The notes: a model not told the origin generated them from the letters alone. Numbered from the stretch's first letter, positions 16,584 through 27,696 are shown. The stretch is DNA of 64,000 nucleotides from Deefgea piscis (GCF_013284055.1 NZ_CP054143.1:1798001-1862000); one strand, 5' to 3'. Numbers and translations: made by a program.

Positions 16584-17170
16584 TATGCAGATACCACGAC
16601 TTGTTGAAGAATCATCGGCTCCATTTGTGCGACAAACACATTGAGTAGGAGCTGAATGAATAAAATAAGAATAAATGGTGTGATATCAATCCCACCAATC
16701 GGATGAATTACTTTCTGGATTGGCCGTAAAAACGGCGCGGTTAAGCCGGTTAAAATCGCCATAAATGGGTTGTAGGGCGAAAGCCAGCTCATTAGGGCTT
16801 GGCCAATGACAGCAGCAAACAATAGATATAACGACATTTTGAATAGCTCAAGTGTCGCAATCAGCGTCAAAGCTAAAATTGAATTGCCTGACATAAAGTT
16901 AAATGGCCACGGACTAATCGCCAAAAGTAAGGCATGCATTGCGAGCGCAAATAGCCAAGCTAAACCAAGGCTGGTGCTGTCATAGCCTTTAAATGGCGGA
17001 ATAAAGCGGCGAATGGGTAGCACAATCCAATTGGTTAACGCGAGCGTAAATTGGCCAATCGGATTCCGAAATGAAACCTGAGCTGCTTGCAAATAAAATC
17101 GAACCAACAGCAATAAAATGAAGAAGTCGAGTACATTGCGTATTAAAAAATCGAGTACGCTGGTGAGCAT
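16583..17170 (-). CDS. yggT: YggT family integral membrane protein
   Basis: The 195-residue protein has two YggT repeats, each with an amphipathic ending (NPIGQFTLALTNWIVLPIRRFIPP and NPFMAILTGLTAPFLRPIQKVIHPIGGIDITPFI), and about four to five membrane helices. The family is linked to osmotic shock resistance and, in chloroplast relatives, to cytochrome assembly; a precise role is unknown. TAGGAGGC precedes ATG 17170. Confidence 0.88.
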   Translation of the reverse strand: MLTSVLDFLIRNVLDFFILLLLVRFYLQAAQVSFRNPIGQFTLALTNWIVLPIRRFIPPFKGYDSTSLGLAWLFALAMHALLLAISPWPFNFMSGNSILALTLIATLELFKMSLYLLFAAVIGQALMSWLSPYNPFMAILTGLTAPFLRPIQKVIHPIGGIDITPFILILFIQLLLNVFVAQMEPMILQQVVVSA

Positions 17171-17185
17171 AGAGCCTCCTAATTA

Positions 17186-18001
17186 TTATTCTGGATCTCG
17201 GCTGAGTTCGTCACCCAGCTCGATTGAGCGCGCAGCGGCAGCGGCAGCGGCGGCAATCAACGTTGCGCGCACATTGTGCGATTGCAAAGTTTGAATCGCC
17301 TGCTCAGTCGTTCCGCCTTTAGAAGTCACTTTGACCTGTAAAGTTCCTGCGTCATCAGGGCTAGCTAGCGCCAGTTTTACCGCGCCTGCAAAAGTTTGGT
17401 AGGCCAGTTTGTTTGCGATTTCGGCATCAAAGCCTTGAGCCAAAGCCGCTGCCTGCAAGGCTTCCATCAAATAAAAGACATAGGCAGGGCCACTGCCAGA
17501 AATCGCGGTAATACCGTCCATTTGCGATTCGTCTTGAACCCAAACTTGCTCACCAATAGACGCTAAAATGCGCGTCGTTAAGGCTTTGTCGGTATCGGTC
17601 ACGTGTTCGGTGGCATACACCCCAGAAATCCCCGCTTGAACTAAGGCTGGAGTATTGGGCATCACGCGAACAATGCGTTGATAGCCAGCGAGCCATTGGC
17701 TGATGGTGGCTGCGCGAATGCCGGCGGCAATAGAAATCACTAACGCTGTGTTCAGTTGTGGCAGGATGTTTTGCGCCACAGCGCGAAATTGTTGCGGTTT
17801 AATCGCGAAAATAATCGCTTGGCTCGCTGGCAGCGCTTCATCCGGTGCGCTGCAGCTAATACCATATTGCTGCGCAAGCTCCGCGCGTTTGCTGGCATCG
17901 GGCTCAACAACATGGATGTCATCACTGCTAAAGCCTTGTGACAACATGCCGCCAATCATTGCGCTGGCCATATTGCCACCGCCAATGTATGTAATTTTCA
18001 T
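17186..18001 (-). CDS. proC: Pyrroline-5-carboxylate reductase
   Basis: The 271-residue protein starts with the NADPH-binding motif ITYIGGGNMASAMIGGM, followed by FAIKPQQ, VRVMPNTPALVQAGISG and the C-terminal signature (AISGSGPAYVFYLMEA and KGGTTEQAIQ). It carries out the last step of proline synthesis. AGGAC precedes ATG 18001. It lies 49 bp after yggS and 15 bp before yggT. Confidence 0.96.
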   Translation of the reverse strand: MKITYIGGGNMASAMIGGMLSQGFSSDDIHVVEPDASKRAELAQQYGISCSAPDEALPASQAIIFAIKPQQFRAVAQNILPQLNTALVISIAAGIRAATISQWLAGYQRIVRVMPNTPALVQAGISGVYATEHVTDTDKALTTRILASIGEQVWVQDESQMDGITAISGSGPAYVFYLMEALQAAALAQGFDAEIANKLAYQTFAGAVKLALASPDDAGTLQVKVTSKGGTTEQAIQTLQSHNVRATLIAAAAAAAARSIELGDELSRDPE

Positions 18002-18050
18002 GGTTATTGGATGTCCTGATCAAACCGTGTGCCTGAGCATCTTACGGCGT

Positions 18051-18746
18051 TCATGATGAATAATGTCGCAGGCCAAAAATGGCGCTACCTACGCGAAGTA
18101 AAGTGGAGCCCGCAGCAATGGCGGACTCTAAATCGTTCGACATGCCCATCGATAGGGTGTCTAAGGTCAATCCGCGCGCTTGGAGTTGCGCTTTTAATTG
18201 CACTAAAACTGAAAATTGCTGTGCCAGTATGGTTGAATCATGGCTTGATTCGGGGATACACATCAAGCCACGTAAGCATAGTTGCGGTAATTTGACCACT
18301 TGTTCGGCTAAAGCGATCACCTCATCGGCAGCGAGCCCTGATTTGCTCGCTTCACCAGAAACATTGACTTGCAGACAAATATTTAAGGGTGGCAAATGCT
18401 GTGGTCGCTGCGCGGACAAACGCTCGGCAATTTTGAGTCGATCAATGGTGTGCACCCATGCGGCGTTTTCAGCCACTAAACGGGTTTTATTGCTCTGTAA
18501 CGGGCCAATAAAATGCCATTCGATGTCTTTACACTCGGCCAGAATTTGGCATTTATTGACCAGCTCTTGCACATAGTTTTCACCGAAGGCACGTTGACCA
18601 AATTGATAGAGCGCGTGGATATCGCTAGCCGGAAAGGTTTTACTTACCGCTAACAGCTTCACCTCTGCGGGGTTTCTCCCTACAGCTGTGCACGCAGTGT
18701 CAATCCTCGCCTGTACGTCTTGCAATGCAGTAAAAATCGTTGCCAT
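18051..18746 (-). CDS. yggS: YggS/PLPBP pyridoxal-phosphate homeostasis protein
   Basis: The 231-residue protein is the typical single-domain alanine-racemase-like barrel. The PLP lysine is in LLAVSKTFP (about residue 36), with FGENYVQELVNK, EWHFIGPLQSNK and the phosphate loop LSMGMSNDLESAI. It has no enzymatic activity but buffers cellular PLP. It heads the yggS-proC-yggT-yggU operon and is divergent from pilT. Confidence 0.95.
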   Translation of the reverse strand: MATIFTALQDVQARIDTACTAVGRNPAEVKLLAVSKTFPASDIHALYQFGQRAFGENYVQELVNKCQILAECKDIEWHFIGPLQSNKTRLVAENAAWVHTIDRLKIAERLSAQRPQHLPPLNICLQVNVSGEASKSGLAADEVIALAEQVVKLPQLCLRGLMCIPESSHDSTILAQQFSVLVQLKAQLQARGLTLDTLSMGMSNDLESAIAAGSTLLRVGSAIFGLRHYSS

Positions 18747-18834
18747 AATGGGAAAATTAACTCAAAAGCCCAAGCCCATGCTTAATGATGGGCTGTTGTT
18801 GGGCCAATTTGATGGATAAGAGGAAGAATTATAA

Positions 18835-19878
18835 ATGGAAATCTCAGAACTCTTAGCCTTTTCGGTAAAGAATAAAGCATCCGATTTACACCTTTCTGCG
18901 GGTTTGCCACCGATGATTCGGGTTCATGGCGACGTTCGGCGCATTAATTTACCGGCAATGGAGCATAAAGACGTCCACGATATGGTGTACGACATTATGA
19001 ATGATGGCCAGCGAAAAATTTACGAAGACACCCTAGAATGCGACTTTTCCTTTGAAATTCCCAATTTAGCGCGTTTTCGGGTGAATGCCTTTGTGCAAAA
19101 TCGCGGCGCTGGTGCGGTATTTCGGACGATTCCCTCTAAAGTGCTGTCATTAGAAGAACTGGGCTGTCCCAAAGTCTTTCAGGACATTGCGCAAAATCCA
19201 CGTGGTTTGGTGCTAGTCACCGGGCCAACTGGCTCGGGCAAATCAACCACCCTCGCTGCCATGGTTAATTTTATTAATGACAATGAATATGGCCATATTC
19301 TGACGGTAGAAGACCCCATCGAGTTCGTACATCAATCTAAAAAATGCCTGGTTAATCAGCGTGAAGTCGGCCCGCACACAATGTCGTTTTCGAATGCATT
19401 GCGTAGCGCCTTACGTGAAGATCCGGATGTGATTTTGGTCGGTGAGATGCGCGATTTGGAAACCATTCGTTTGGCACTCACCGCCGCAGAAACCGGGCAT
19501 TTGGTGTTTGGCACCTTGCATACCACATCGGCCGCGAAAACCATTGACCGGATTGTTGACGTTTTCCCTGCCGCAGAAAAAGAAATGGTTCGCTCTATGC
19601 TTTCTGAATCATTGCGCGCAGTGATTTCGCAAACCTTGTTAAAAACCAAAGATGGGCAAGGGCGCGTTGCGGCACATGAAATTATGATTGGGATTCCTGC
19701 GATTCGAAATTTAATCCGCGAAAATAAAATTGCGCAAATGTATTCATCGATTCAAACCGGCTCACAATATGGCATGCAAACCTTGGATCAGTGTCTGCAA
19801 AATTTAGTGCAACGTAATGTGGTATCAATTATCGATGCGCGTGGTAAAGCGGCGATTCCAGATAATTTTAAGGGTTAA
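18835..19878 (+). CDS. pilT: Type IV pilus retraction ATPase PilT
   Basis: The 347-residue hexameric ATPase has a PAS-like N-terminal domain, Walker A GPTGSGKST (residues 130-138), the Asp box around LTVEDPIE, Walker B and the His box region ALREDPDVILVGEMRD, and GHLVFGTLHT. The PilT-specific tail AIRNLIRE is present. It powers pilus retraction for twitching and DNA uptake at the inner membrane. AAGAGGAAG precedes ATG 18835. The divergent yggS and following pilU are the standard neighbours. Confidence 0.97.
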   Translation: MEISELLAFSVKNKASDLHLSAGLPPMIRVHGDVRRINLPAMEHKDVHDMVYDIMNDGQRKIYEDTLECDFSFEIPNLARFRVNAFVQNRGAGAVFRTIPSKVLSLEELGCPKVFQDIAQNPRGLVLVTGPTGSGKSTTLAAMVNFINDNEYGHILTVEDPIEFVHQSKKCLVNQREVGPHTMSFSNALRSALREDPDVILVGEMRDLETIRLALTAAETGHLVFGTLHTTSAAKTIDRIVDVFPAAEKEMVRSMLSESLRAVISQTLLKTKDGQGRVAAHEIMIGIPAIRNLIRENKIAQMYSSIQTGSQYGMQTLDQCLQNLVQRNVVSIIDARGKAAIPDNFKG

Positions 19879-19890
19879 TTTCAGTAGATT

Positions 19891-21027
19891 ATGGAAAAAG
19901 AACAAGCAGCCAAGTTTATGCATGATTTATTGCGGCATATGCGCAGTAAAAATGCTTCGGATTTATTTATTACCGTTGATTTTCCGCCAGCAATGAAAAT
20001 CGACGGGCGAGTGACGCCGGTTTCAAATCAGCAACTGACCGCACAACACACCAAAGAATTAGCGCGGGCGATTATGAATGATCGCCAAGCTGAAGACTTT
20101 GAAGCCAATAAAGAATGTAATTTCGCGATTAGCCCAGGATCAATGGGGCGCTTTCGGGTGAATGCGTTTATGCAGCAAGGCCGTGTTGGCATGGTGCTGC
20201 GAACGATTAATTCGGAAATTCCTAAACTCGATGAATTAAATTTGCCGCCAGTATTGCGTGATATTGCGATGACTAAGCGCGGTTTAGTGATTTTTGTTGG
20301 TGGGACTGGCTCAGGTAAATCCACATCGTTAGCGGCAATGATTGGTCATCGCAATGAAAATGCCTATGACCATATCATTACTATTGAAGATCCAATTGAA
20401 TACGTGCACGAGCATAAAAATTCAATTATTACGCAGCGAGAAGTGGGCGTTGATACTGATTCTTGGATGGCGGCGCTGAAAAATACGTTGCGCCAAGCGC
20501 CAGATGTGATTTTGATCGGCGAAGTGCGTGATCGTGAAACCATGGATTACGCGATTGCTTTTGCCGAAACCGGGCATCTTTGCATGGCAACCTTGCATGC
20601 CAACTCGGCCAATCAAGCTCTGGATCGGATTATTAACTTTTTCCCAGAAGAGCGCCGTTCTCAGTTATTAATGGATTTATCGCTTAACTTAAAAGCTTTT
20701 GTGTCACAACGCTTAGTACCGCACTTATCGGGTAAAGGCCGCGTTGCTGCCGTTGAAGTGATGCTCAATTCGCCGTTGATTTCAGAGTTAATCTTTAAAG
20801 GTGAAGTGCACGAGATTAAAGAAATTATGAAAAAATCGCGTGAATTAGGCATGCAAACATTTGATCAGTCGCTATTTGATTTATTTGAAGCCAATCGCAT
20901 TAGCTATGAAGATGCCTTACGTAATGCCGACTCGGTGAATGATTTACGCTTGCAAATCAAATTAAATGGCACAGAATCGAAAAATCGTGACGTTTTGTCT
21001 GGTCTAGATCATCTTGATATTGTATAA
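19891..21027 (+). CDS. pilU: PilT-dependent retraction ATPase PilU
   Basis: The 378-residue PilT paralogue has Walker A GGTGSGKST (residues 137-145), ITIEDPIEYVHEH, LRQAPDVILIGEVRDRETM and GHLCMATLHANSANQAL. Compared with PilT it has the longer acidic C-terminus typical of PilU. It boosts retraction force together with PilT. It lies 12 bp after pilT, so they form one operon. Confidence 0.96.
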   Translation: MEKEQAAKFMHDLLRHMRSKNASDLFITVDFPPAMKIDGRVTPVSNQQLTAQHTKELARAIMNDRQAEDFEANKECNFAISPGSMGRFRVNAFMQQGRVGMVLRTINSEIPKLDELNLPPVLRDIAMTKRGLVIFVGGTGSGKSTSLAAMIGHRNENAYDHIITIEDPIEYVHEHKNSIITQREVGVDTDSWMAALKNTLRQAPDVILIGEVRDRETMDYAIAFAETGHLCMATLHANSANQALDRIINFFPEERRSQLLMDLSLNLKAFVSQRLVPHLSGKGRVAAVEVMLNSPLISELIFKGEVHEIKEIMKKSRELGMQTFDQSLFDLFEANRISYEDALRNADSVNDLRLQIKLNGTESKNRDVLSGLDHLDIV

Positions 21028-21413
21028 AATCAATCGCTAACCATTAGTTAAGCGTACTCAATGCACTACAACTCATTTTGTGTTGTAGTGCGCTAGGATT
21101 ATTGAGCATACAGCTTGATTGCATGGATTAATGCTGATGGTATTTATTAGATATGGTTTGAGTTGATACAGGAATTTTGTTGCTGATTAAATGCATCAAC
21201 AATACGGCTCGGAGGAGCCGTTTTATTGAAGTATTGAATTGTATTAGTGACCGAGTTTGAGCAAAAAGATAAGCGCCAAGCGTATAGCAAGCGGGTTTGT
21301 TGCTGGACAAGAATGGATAGCTCAGAGTGGGCCTGAGCGATTTAATTTCAGCGTACTGCGGTTTATGCGATGGTGTTTTGTTGATGTGTGTTTGAAGTGT
21401 CTATGAAAAAATA
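21028..21413. other. Intergenic region with two hairpins (pilU terminator region / fimV leader)
   Basis: GCACTACAA (21063-21071) pairs with TTGTAGTGC (21083-21091), just after pilU, without a U-run. ACGGCTC (21204-21210) pairs with GAGCCGT (21215-21221), followed by TTTATT, a plausible intrinsic terminator. The last 190 bp should carry the fimV promoter, but I see no clear boxes. Confidence 0.55.
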
Positions 21414-23447
21414 ATGATAAGAAAATTGCATCATCTGCTGCGCCTTCCCCAATTTATTTTCGTTTTCGCTGCAATGTTGATGATTGCGGCGGGCGCGCGC
21501 GCGGCGATGTTGGGCGATTTGCGAGTGTATTCGGCATTGGGTGAGCAATTTTCGGCGAGTGTGGCTGTTGCTGCTTTAGAAGAAGAAACCCTCAATAGCC
21601 AATGTTTTCGTTTAGTGGGTTTACATAGTGGCGAAGAACTCAATGTACTGCGCCGTGCCAAGCTGGTTTTTCAGCCCGATGGCGCGGGTGGACGACTTTT
21701 GGTGCAGGGGCTGGATGCTTGGCATGAGCCCATATTGAATTTTGCCGTGCGAGTGAAATGCCCAGGGGAAGAAAATCGGGTTTTTCAACGCGATTACAGC
21801 GTACTACTCGATCCGCATGAATACCAAGCGCCAAATAAAAAACGCAATGCACCGATGAATCCCCCCATCAGTCAGCGTGATTTACCGCGCTTAGGCTCGG
21901 TGTGGTTAAGCGAAGAGGGGGATACGGTGGCCAATATCGCTCGCCGTTATTACCCAAATCAAGCGCAATTGCGGACGCGTTTTGTTGAACAGCTGTATGA
22001 ATTGAATCCTGATTTGCCACAAGGCACGACAGTACGTTTAGGCAATCAATGGCGAGTTCAGCTGCCAGCGCCAATAACAAATTCGAATCCAAAAACGAAA
22101 GTCACAAGCGGACAGCATGTGCTGCCACTCGCTACTGAAGCCAGACTCAGTTTAACGCCAGCCAATCGAGCTGCGGAGGCGATCGAACCGCTCGCCGTAC
22201 CTGCTGCGGATGGTGAGTTTCGTTTACGCCTGTCTTTGCCGACATTAGATTTAAAACAAAAAAATAATTTATCTCCGTCGGAAATCTTGCGCTTGCGAGA
22301 GCGTTTATTGTCGCTTGAATCCGATGAACAAGCTGCGCAAATGCTTCAGCTTAAAGATCAAATTAAGCAATTAGAGCAGCAACTGCATCAAGTGAGTGCG
22401 GCGAAGGTTTCGCCTGTAGAGAAAGGCAAGAGCAAGATTGAAGAAGATATTTTATTTTCTTGGCAATGGTTTTTATTTTTAGGCTTAATTGCATTGGCGA
22501 TCGCGGTGCTGATTTGGCGGCAACGGCAGCGTGTTACTGAAGAGACCTCGTATTCTGCATTGGGCGTAGCCACTTTACATGGCAATCCAACGTCGATTTT
22601 GACGCAAAGAACGCCAAGTCATTTTCCGCATTCACTCACGCGAACCAGCGGCTTTACGCCGGAAGAAACACACAGCGCGCCGGAGTATGACGAGCGTGAC
22701 GAGCGGGATTGGCGTAATGAAGCAGTGGATGTGGTTTCGCCAAGCTCGGTTGCAGAAGAAGCTCAACTTTTACTCGACTATGGCATGCAGGCCCAAGCCA
22801 TTCAGCTACTTAGCGATGAATTGCTGGATCATCCGCATGCATTGGCTTTGTGGATGAAGCTCTTGGAGGTCTTTGCGCAAGAAAACATGCTCGAAGCATT
22901 TCAAGAGCGCGCCGTGGCGTTTCGCTTGCAATTTGCTAGCGACTCATTGTGGCAGCAAGTGCAAAGCATGGGGCAGCAAATCGATGCCAATAATCCTTTA
23001 TATCAATCGCTAGATGCGCGCAGCGCCGCGCATTCATTGGCGCACAGCACAGAAATGATTGCGCCAATTTTAGCGGCTAGCCCAGTAAGTAGCGACTTGA
23101 GCACAGCGCCGCAGGATGCCTTTCATTTTGACTTAGATTTGTTGTCCACTGCGCAGGCTCATCCGCGAGATGACCAACTCAGTGTGTTTGCAGCCAAGGT
23201 CGATCAAGCTGAGGCCATTTCGGCGCCTGCATCAGCGGCTGTTTCGCAGCGCAGTGCCAAATTTGAAGCGAAAGATTTTGTTTCTGACGATGCCACCTTG
23301 CAAGCCATTGCCGTTTTGATTGCCGATAACCAACGCCGTGAAGCCTTTGAGCAACTCGAAATGCTCTTGTATAAAGGCACCATGCCGCAGCGTTTAAGTG
23401 CGTCGAAATGGCTGGATAAATTACTCAGCCACTATGGGCAACCCTAA
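21414..23447 (+). CDS. fimV: FimV-like type IV pilus assembly/polar hub protein
   Basis: The 677-residue protein has a signal segment (about 13-31), the FimV N-terminal domain (MLGDLRVYSALGEQFSASV, CFRLV, and a DYSVLLDP end), a LysM-like domain (about 165-220, SVWLSEEGDTVANIARRYYP), a coiled coil (about 285-325), a membrane helix (about 347-365) and an acidic cytoplasmic tail. The tail has a TPR-like piece (YGMQAQAIQLLSDEL) and the conserved FimV C-terminus (LQAIAVLIADNQRREAFEQLEMLL). It should bind peptidoglycan and organise type IV pilus machinery. It is shorter than Pseudomonas FimV. The start ATG 21414 lacks a strong ribosome site. Confidence 0.85.
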   Translation: MIRKLHHLLRLPQFIFVFAAMLMIAAGARAAMLGDLRVYSALGEQFSASVAVAALEEETLNSQCFRLVGLHSGEELNVLRRAKLVFQPDGAGGRLLVQGLDAWHEPILNFAVRVKCPGEENRVFQRDYSVLLDPHEYQAPNKKRNAPMNPPISQRDLPRLGSVWLSEEGDTVANIARRYYPNQAQLRTRFVEQLYELNPDLPQGTTVRLGNQWRVQLPAPITNSNPKTKVTSGQHVLPLATEARLSLTPANRAAEAIEPLAVPAADGEFRLRLSLPTLDLKQKNNLSPSEILRLRERLLSLESDEQAAQMLQLKDQIKQLEQQLHQVSAAKVSPVEKGKSKIEEDILFSWQWFLFLGLIALAIAVLIWRQRQRVTEETSYSALGVATLHGNPTSILTQRTPSHFPHSLTRTSGFTPEETHSAPEYDERDERDWRNEAVDVVSPSSVAEEAQLLLDYGMQAQAIQLLSDELLDHPHALALWMKLLEVFAQENMLEAFQERAVAFRLQFASDSLWQQVQSMGQQIDANNPLYQSLDARSAAHSLAHSTEMIAPILAASPVSSDLSTAPQDAFHFDLDLLSTAQAHPRDDQLSVFAAKVDQAEAISAPASAAVSQRSAKFEAKDFVSDDATLQAIAVLIADNQRREAFEQLEMLLYKGTMPQRLSASKWLDKLLSHYGQP

Positions 23448-23463
23448 TCAGCCAATTGAAAGA

Positions 23464-23500
23464 CAAAAAAACCGCCAATGCAATGTTGGCGGTTTTTTTT
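23464..23500. terminator. Bidirectional terminator between fimV and uvrA
   Basis: ACCGCCAA (23471-23478) pairs with TTGGCGGT (23486-23493), with an A-run before and an eight-T run after. It serves both convergent genes. Confidence 0.92.
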
Positions 23501-23511
23501 GATTGGGTATC

Positions 23512-26367
23512 TTACTCTGGCGCTTTATTTAAAGAGCGTGCAAGGTAATACCCCGTATGGCTATGTGGGTTTTTAGCGACTTCTTCAGGTGTGCCGGTGG
23601 CAATAATTTGTCCACCACCTGCGCCGCCTTCAGGACCCAAATCAATCACCCAGTCAGCGGTTTTAATCACGTCCAGATTATGCTCAATCACCACAATTGA
23701 ATTGCCATGACCGGCCAAGCGCTGCACTACGGTCAGCAGCAGGTCGATATCATGAAAATGCAAACCCGTGGTTGGTTCATCCAAGATATACAAGGTGCGA
23801 CCGGTATCGCGTTTGGAGAGCTCTAGCGCCAATTTCACGCGCTGTGCTTCGCCGCCCGATAGCGTGGTGGCGCTTTGCCCGAGGCGAATATAGCCCAAGC
23901 CAACGTCCATTAATGTTTGCAGCTTTCTGGCAACGGTGGGCACGGCGCTAAAGAAGGCCAGCGCGTTTTCCACCGTCATTTCCAATACTTCAGTAATGTT
24001 TTTGCCTTTGTACAAGACTTCCAGCGTTTCACGGTTATAGCGTTTGCTATGACAGACATCACACGGTACATACACATCGGGCAAGAAATGCATCTCGACT
24101 TTAATCACGCCATCGCCTTGGCACGCTTCGCAGCGACCACCTTTAACGTTGAACGAGAATCGCCCCGGCCCATAACCGCGTTCGCGGCTCATCGGTACGC
24201 CAGAAAACAGCTCACGAATCGGCGTAAATAGCCCGGTATACGTTGCTGGGTTCGAGCGTGGCGTGCGGCCAATTGGCGATTGATCGACATTAATGACTTT
24301 GTCTAAATGCTCAAGCCCATGCACGCTGTGATATGGCGACGATTCGAGCCCAGCGCCATTGAGTTCACGGGCGGCAATGGCATACAAAGTGTCGTTGATT
24401 AGCGTGGATTTACCCGAGCCAGAAACCCCAGTAATGCACACCATCATGCCCAGTGGCAAATCCAGATCGACTTCTTTTAAGTTATTCCCGCTGGCGCCTT
24501 TGATATGCAGCCAGCGGCCTTCGGTAGGCACACGGCGAGTGGCGGGCATCGCAATTTTGCGTTTTCCTGTCATAAATTGGCCGGTGACGGAGTTTGGATT
24601 GTTAAATACGTCGTCCGGTTTACCGTAGGCAATCACTTCGCCACCGTGTACGCCAGCGCCCGGGCCCATATCAATCAGCCAATCGGCAGCGCGCATCGCG
24701 TCTTCATCGTGCTCGACCACAATCACCGTGTTGTCCAAATCGCGCAGATGAATCAAGGTGCCAATCAAGCGGTCGTTGTCGCGCTGATGCAGACCGATGG
24801 AGGGTTCATCGAGCACATACATCACCCCAGTAAGGCCAGAACCAATTTGGCTGGCTAAGCGAATGCGTTGTGCTTCGCCGCCCGACAATGTATCGGCGCT
24901 GCGTTCAAGGCACAGGTAGTCGAGGCCCACGTTGACCAAAAAGCCGAGTCGTTCGCTGACTTCTTTGACGATTTTTTCGGCAATTTGCGCTTTAGCGCCT
25001 TCTAAATGTAAACCGGTAAAAAACAGCAGTGTATCTCGCAAAGCCATTTTGGATATGGCATGCAGGGTAATACCCCCAACTTGTACATGACGCGCTTCGG
25101 TGCGTAACCGCGCGCCATTGCAGCTTGGGCAAACTTGATTGTTTTGATATTTGGCGAGCTCTTCACGCACCGCCATTGAGTCGGTTTCTTTGTAGCGACG
25201 CTCTAAATTCGGAATAATCCCTTCAAAAGCATGGGCGCGCTCGAATTTATTGCCACGTTCATTGGTATACATAAACGCGATTTCATCGCGCCCCGAGCCT
25301 TGCAAGATCGCGTCTTGTACTTCGCTACTTAATTCATTCCACGCCGTATTGATATCAAAGCCGTAATGTTCGGCAATGCTCATCAGCATTTGGAAATAAA
25401 ACTGATTGCGTTTATCCCAGCCTTTTACTGCGCCGGCGGCCAAGCTTAGATCAGGATGCGCCACGACGCGCTTGGGATCAAAAAAGGTGCGGTGACCTAA
25501 ACCGTCGCATGAAGGGCAAGCGCCCATTGGGTTGTTAAACGAGAACAAGCGCGGTTCAAGTTCTGGCAAGCTGTAGCTACAAATTGGGCAGGCAAATTTA
25601 GCCGAAAACCAATGCTCTTTGCCTGTGTCCATTTCAACCGCAATGGCGCGGCCTTCGGCGTGGCGCAAGGCGGTTTCAAAGCTTTCGGCAAGTCGTTGCT
25701 GAATGTCGGCATGTACTTTCAGCCGATCAATGACGACGTCAATGGTGTGTTTTTTGTTTTTGTCCAGTTTCGGCGTTTCGTCGAGCTCGAACACTTCGCC
25801 GTCGATGCGAACGCGAACAAAACCTTGTGCGCGCAGCTCTTCGAGCAAGTCGGCGTTTTCGCCTTTTTTGCCCATAATCACTGGCGCTAAAATCATTAGT
25901 TTGCTGTCTTCGGGCAGCGCCAACACATGATCCACCATTTGGCTGACGGTTTGGCTTTGCAGCGCCTGCTGGTGTTCAGGGCAAAATGGCGTACCAACGC
26001 GGGCAAATAACAGCCGTAAATAATCGTGAATCTCGGTCACGGTGCCCACGGTGGAACGCGGATTGTGGCTGGTGGCTTTTTGCTCAATCGAAATGGCTGG
26101 CGACAGCCCTTCAATCAAATCGACATCGGGTTTTTCCATTAATTGCAAAAACTGTCTTGCATACGCTGAGAGTGATTCAACGTAGCGGCGTTGCCCTTCG
26201 GCATACAAAGTGTCGAAAGCCAAAGACGATTTACCTGAGCCAGATAAGCCGGTGATGACAATCAGCTTGCCACGCGGCAAGTCTAAGTTCACGTTTTTGA
26301 GGTTATGTGTACGGGCTCCGCGAATGCGGATCATTGGCTGGTCAGTGGCAAGTGCAGAGCGGTACAT
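23512..26367 (-). CDS. uvrA: Excinuclease ABC subunit A
   Basis: The protein has about 950 residues with two ABC ATPase modules: Walker [10 protein letters not shown] in the first 50 residues and GVSGSGKST near 650, signature LSGGEAQR twice, and zinc-binding cysteines ([28 protein letters not shown], and CEACQGDG...CDVC). UvrA scans DNA for bulky lesions with UvrB. The open frame extends to a TTG at 26385; ATG 26367 and ATG 26334 ([14 protein letters not shown], the family start) are better. No upstream SOS box was recognised. Confidence 0.96.
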   Translation of the reverse strand: MYRSALATDQPMIRIRGARTHNLKNVNLDLPRGKLIVITGLSGSGKSSLAFDTLYAEGQRRYVESLSAYARQFLQLMEKPDVDLIEGLSPAISIEQKATSHNPRSTVGTVTEIHDYLRLLFARVGTPFCPEHQQALQSQTVSQMVDHVLALPEDSKLMILAPVIMGKKGENADLLEELRAQGFVRVRIDGEVFELDETPKLDKNKKHTIDVVIDRLKVHADIQQRLAESFETALRHAEGRAIAVEMDTGKEHWFSAKFACPICSYSLPELEPRLFSFNNPMGACPSCDGLGHRTFFDPKRVVAHPDLSLAAGAVKGWDKRNQFYFQMLMSIAEHYGFDINTAWNELSSEVQDAILQGSGRDEIAFMYTNERGNKFERAHAFEGIIPNLERRYKETDSMAVREELAKYQNNQVCPSCNGARLRTEARHVQVGGITLHAISKMALRDTLLFFTGLHLEGAKAQIAEKIVKEVSERLGFLVNVGLDYLCLERSADTLSGGEAQRIRLASQIGSGLTGVMYVLDEPSIGLHQRDNDRLIGTLIHLRDLDNTVIVVEHDEDAMRAADWLIDMGPGAGVHGGEVIAYGKPDDVFNNPNSVTGQFMTGKRKIAMPATRRVPTEGRWLHIKGASGNNLKEVDLDLPLGMMVCITGVSGSGKSTLINDTLYAIAARELNGAGLESSPYHSVHGLEHLDKVINVDQSPIGRTPRSNPATYTGLFTPIRELFSGVPMSRERGYGPGRFSFNVKGGRCEACQGDGVIKVEMHFLPDVYVPCDVCHSKRYNRETLEVLYKGKNITEVLEMTVENALAFFSAVPTVARKLQTLMDVGLGYIRLGQSATTLSGGEAQRVKLALELSKRDTGRTLYILDEPTTGLHFHDIDLLLTVVQRLAGHGNSIVVIEHNLDVIKTADWVIDLGPEGGAGGGQIIATGTPEEVAKNPHSHTGYYLARSLNKAPE

Positions 26368-26487
26368 GGCATTATCCGGCGGCAAAAGTAACCGTGCATT
26401 GTAGCGCTTTGCCGCAGCGCGGGGTAGTGAAGAGTACGAATGTTCACTTTGCCGCTAAAGTGCTGGCCCAACGCGCGAAGTAGCTGC

Positions 26488-27555
26488 TTAGAATAATTCA
26501 ATGCTGCCATTATTCGGGCTGTGTGCTTTGATGCTGCTGGCATCGATCGCGGCGCTAACGACGCGATTACGTCCTTGGTCTTTGGCTTGATATAAGGCTT
26601 CATCTGCACGACCAAGTACAGTGCTTAGAATTTCAAAATCAAGCAATTGCGTGATACCAATGCTGATGGTGACTTGACCTACTTGTGGAAAATCAAACTG
26701 CGCGACTCGCTCGCGAAATCGTTCGACGGCTTGTAATGCACTGTATTCCGATTGTGGGCCGATCATGATGACGAATTCTTCTCCGCCAAATCGAAACAAA
26801 TGATCTTCGCTGCGAAAGCTGGCCTTCATCAGTTGGGCGATCAAAAGTAACACTTCATCGCCATAAATATGCCCAAATTGATCGTTGATGCGTTTGAAAT
26901 GATCAATATCCATGACTGCGAGGAAATAAACCTCGTTATCAGGATGGCTGCGGCGTTCACATTCAATGTCTGCGCTGCTGAGATCGAGATTGTTGAGGTT
27001 TTTTTGATGCGCCATCACTTTGAAAAATTGCTGCTCTAAGGTTTTGCGATTGAGTAAGCCCGTTAAGGAATCGGTTTGGCCATAGTCGAGCAGGGTGCTG
27101 TGATTTTCGTAAATTCGCGTCATGCCATGCAGCACATGTAAATCTTTAGCGCTTAACGTGGTGGTATTGCGGCAGTCGATGAGCAGCTGGGGTTGATTTG
27201 CCGAATATAGGCAACGCACAACACGGTAGCCATCTGCCGATAAAACGCTGGCTTCACTTGAACTCAGTGCTTGGGTAATCAGAGGATCAAGCTCGGGCGA
27301 CAGATTGCTAAGAATTTCATGGTCATGCCAATGCCAAGATTGTGACATTTGGCCATCTTGCAGATGAATCGTGTGTTTGATTTGCCATGCGCAGTCGGTT
27401 TGTAGCGGCGCCGCTCGGTAGTGATAGAGATCGAGCTGTGTGAAGTCAAAAATTTCTTGCAAGGTAATACACAAGCTCAATGAGAGTGCGTCGCGATCAT
27501 GCAAGCTAGTCAGAGCTGCTAAAGCGTTTAACATCGTGGTTGGCGCTTGTAGCAT
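26488..27555 (-). CDS. GGDEF-domain diguanylate cyclase
   Basis: From ATG 27555, which has CAGGAG at good spacing (the open frame reaches GTG 27564), the protein has about 355 residues. The N-terminal 160 residues resemble a degenerate GAF sensor without recognisable ligand residues. The GGDEF domain (about 165-340) is intact: DSLTGLLNRK, DIDHFKRINDQFGH and the active-site loop FGGEEFVI. It should make c-di-GMP. No RxxD inhibitory site is seen before the loop. It lies between uvrA and a divergent kinase-like gene. Confidence 0.87.
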   Translation of the reverse strand: MLQAPTTMLNALAALTSLHDRDALSLSLCITLQEIFDFTQLDLYHYRAAPLQTDCAWQIKHTIHLQDGQMSQSWHWHDHEILSNLSPELDPLITQALSSSEASVLSADGYRVVRCLYSANQPQLLIDCRNTTTLSAKDLHVLHGMTRIYENHSTLLDYGQTDSLTGLLNRKTLEQQFFKVMAHQKNLNNLDLSSADIECERRSHPDNEVYFLAVMDIDHFKRINDQFGHIYGDEVLLLIAQLMKASFRSEDHLFRFGGEEFVIMIGPQSEYSALQAVERFRERVAQFDFPQVGQVTISIGITQLLDFEILSTVLGRADEALYQAKDQGRNRVVSAAIDASSIKAHSPNNGSIELF

Positions 27556-27696
27556 AAACCACACTCCTGATTGTGCGAAGTCGCTAAAAATTCAAAATAT
27601 TGATTTGTACTTTATAGTTGGCGCGAGCTGGGCTTGCAATAGCCATATTAAGTGAAGGTTACTCGAGCCTTAAAACATAAGTACGAGGTAAATACT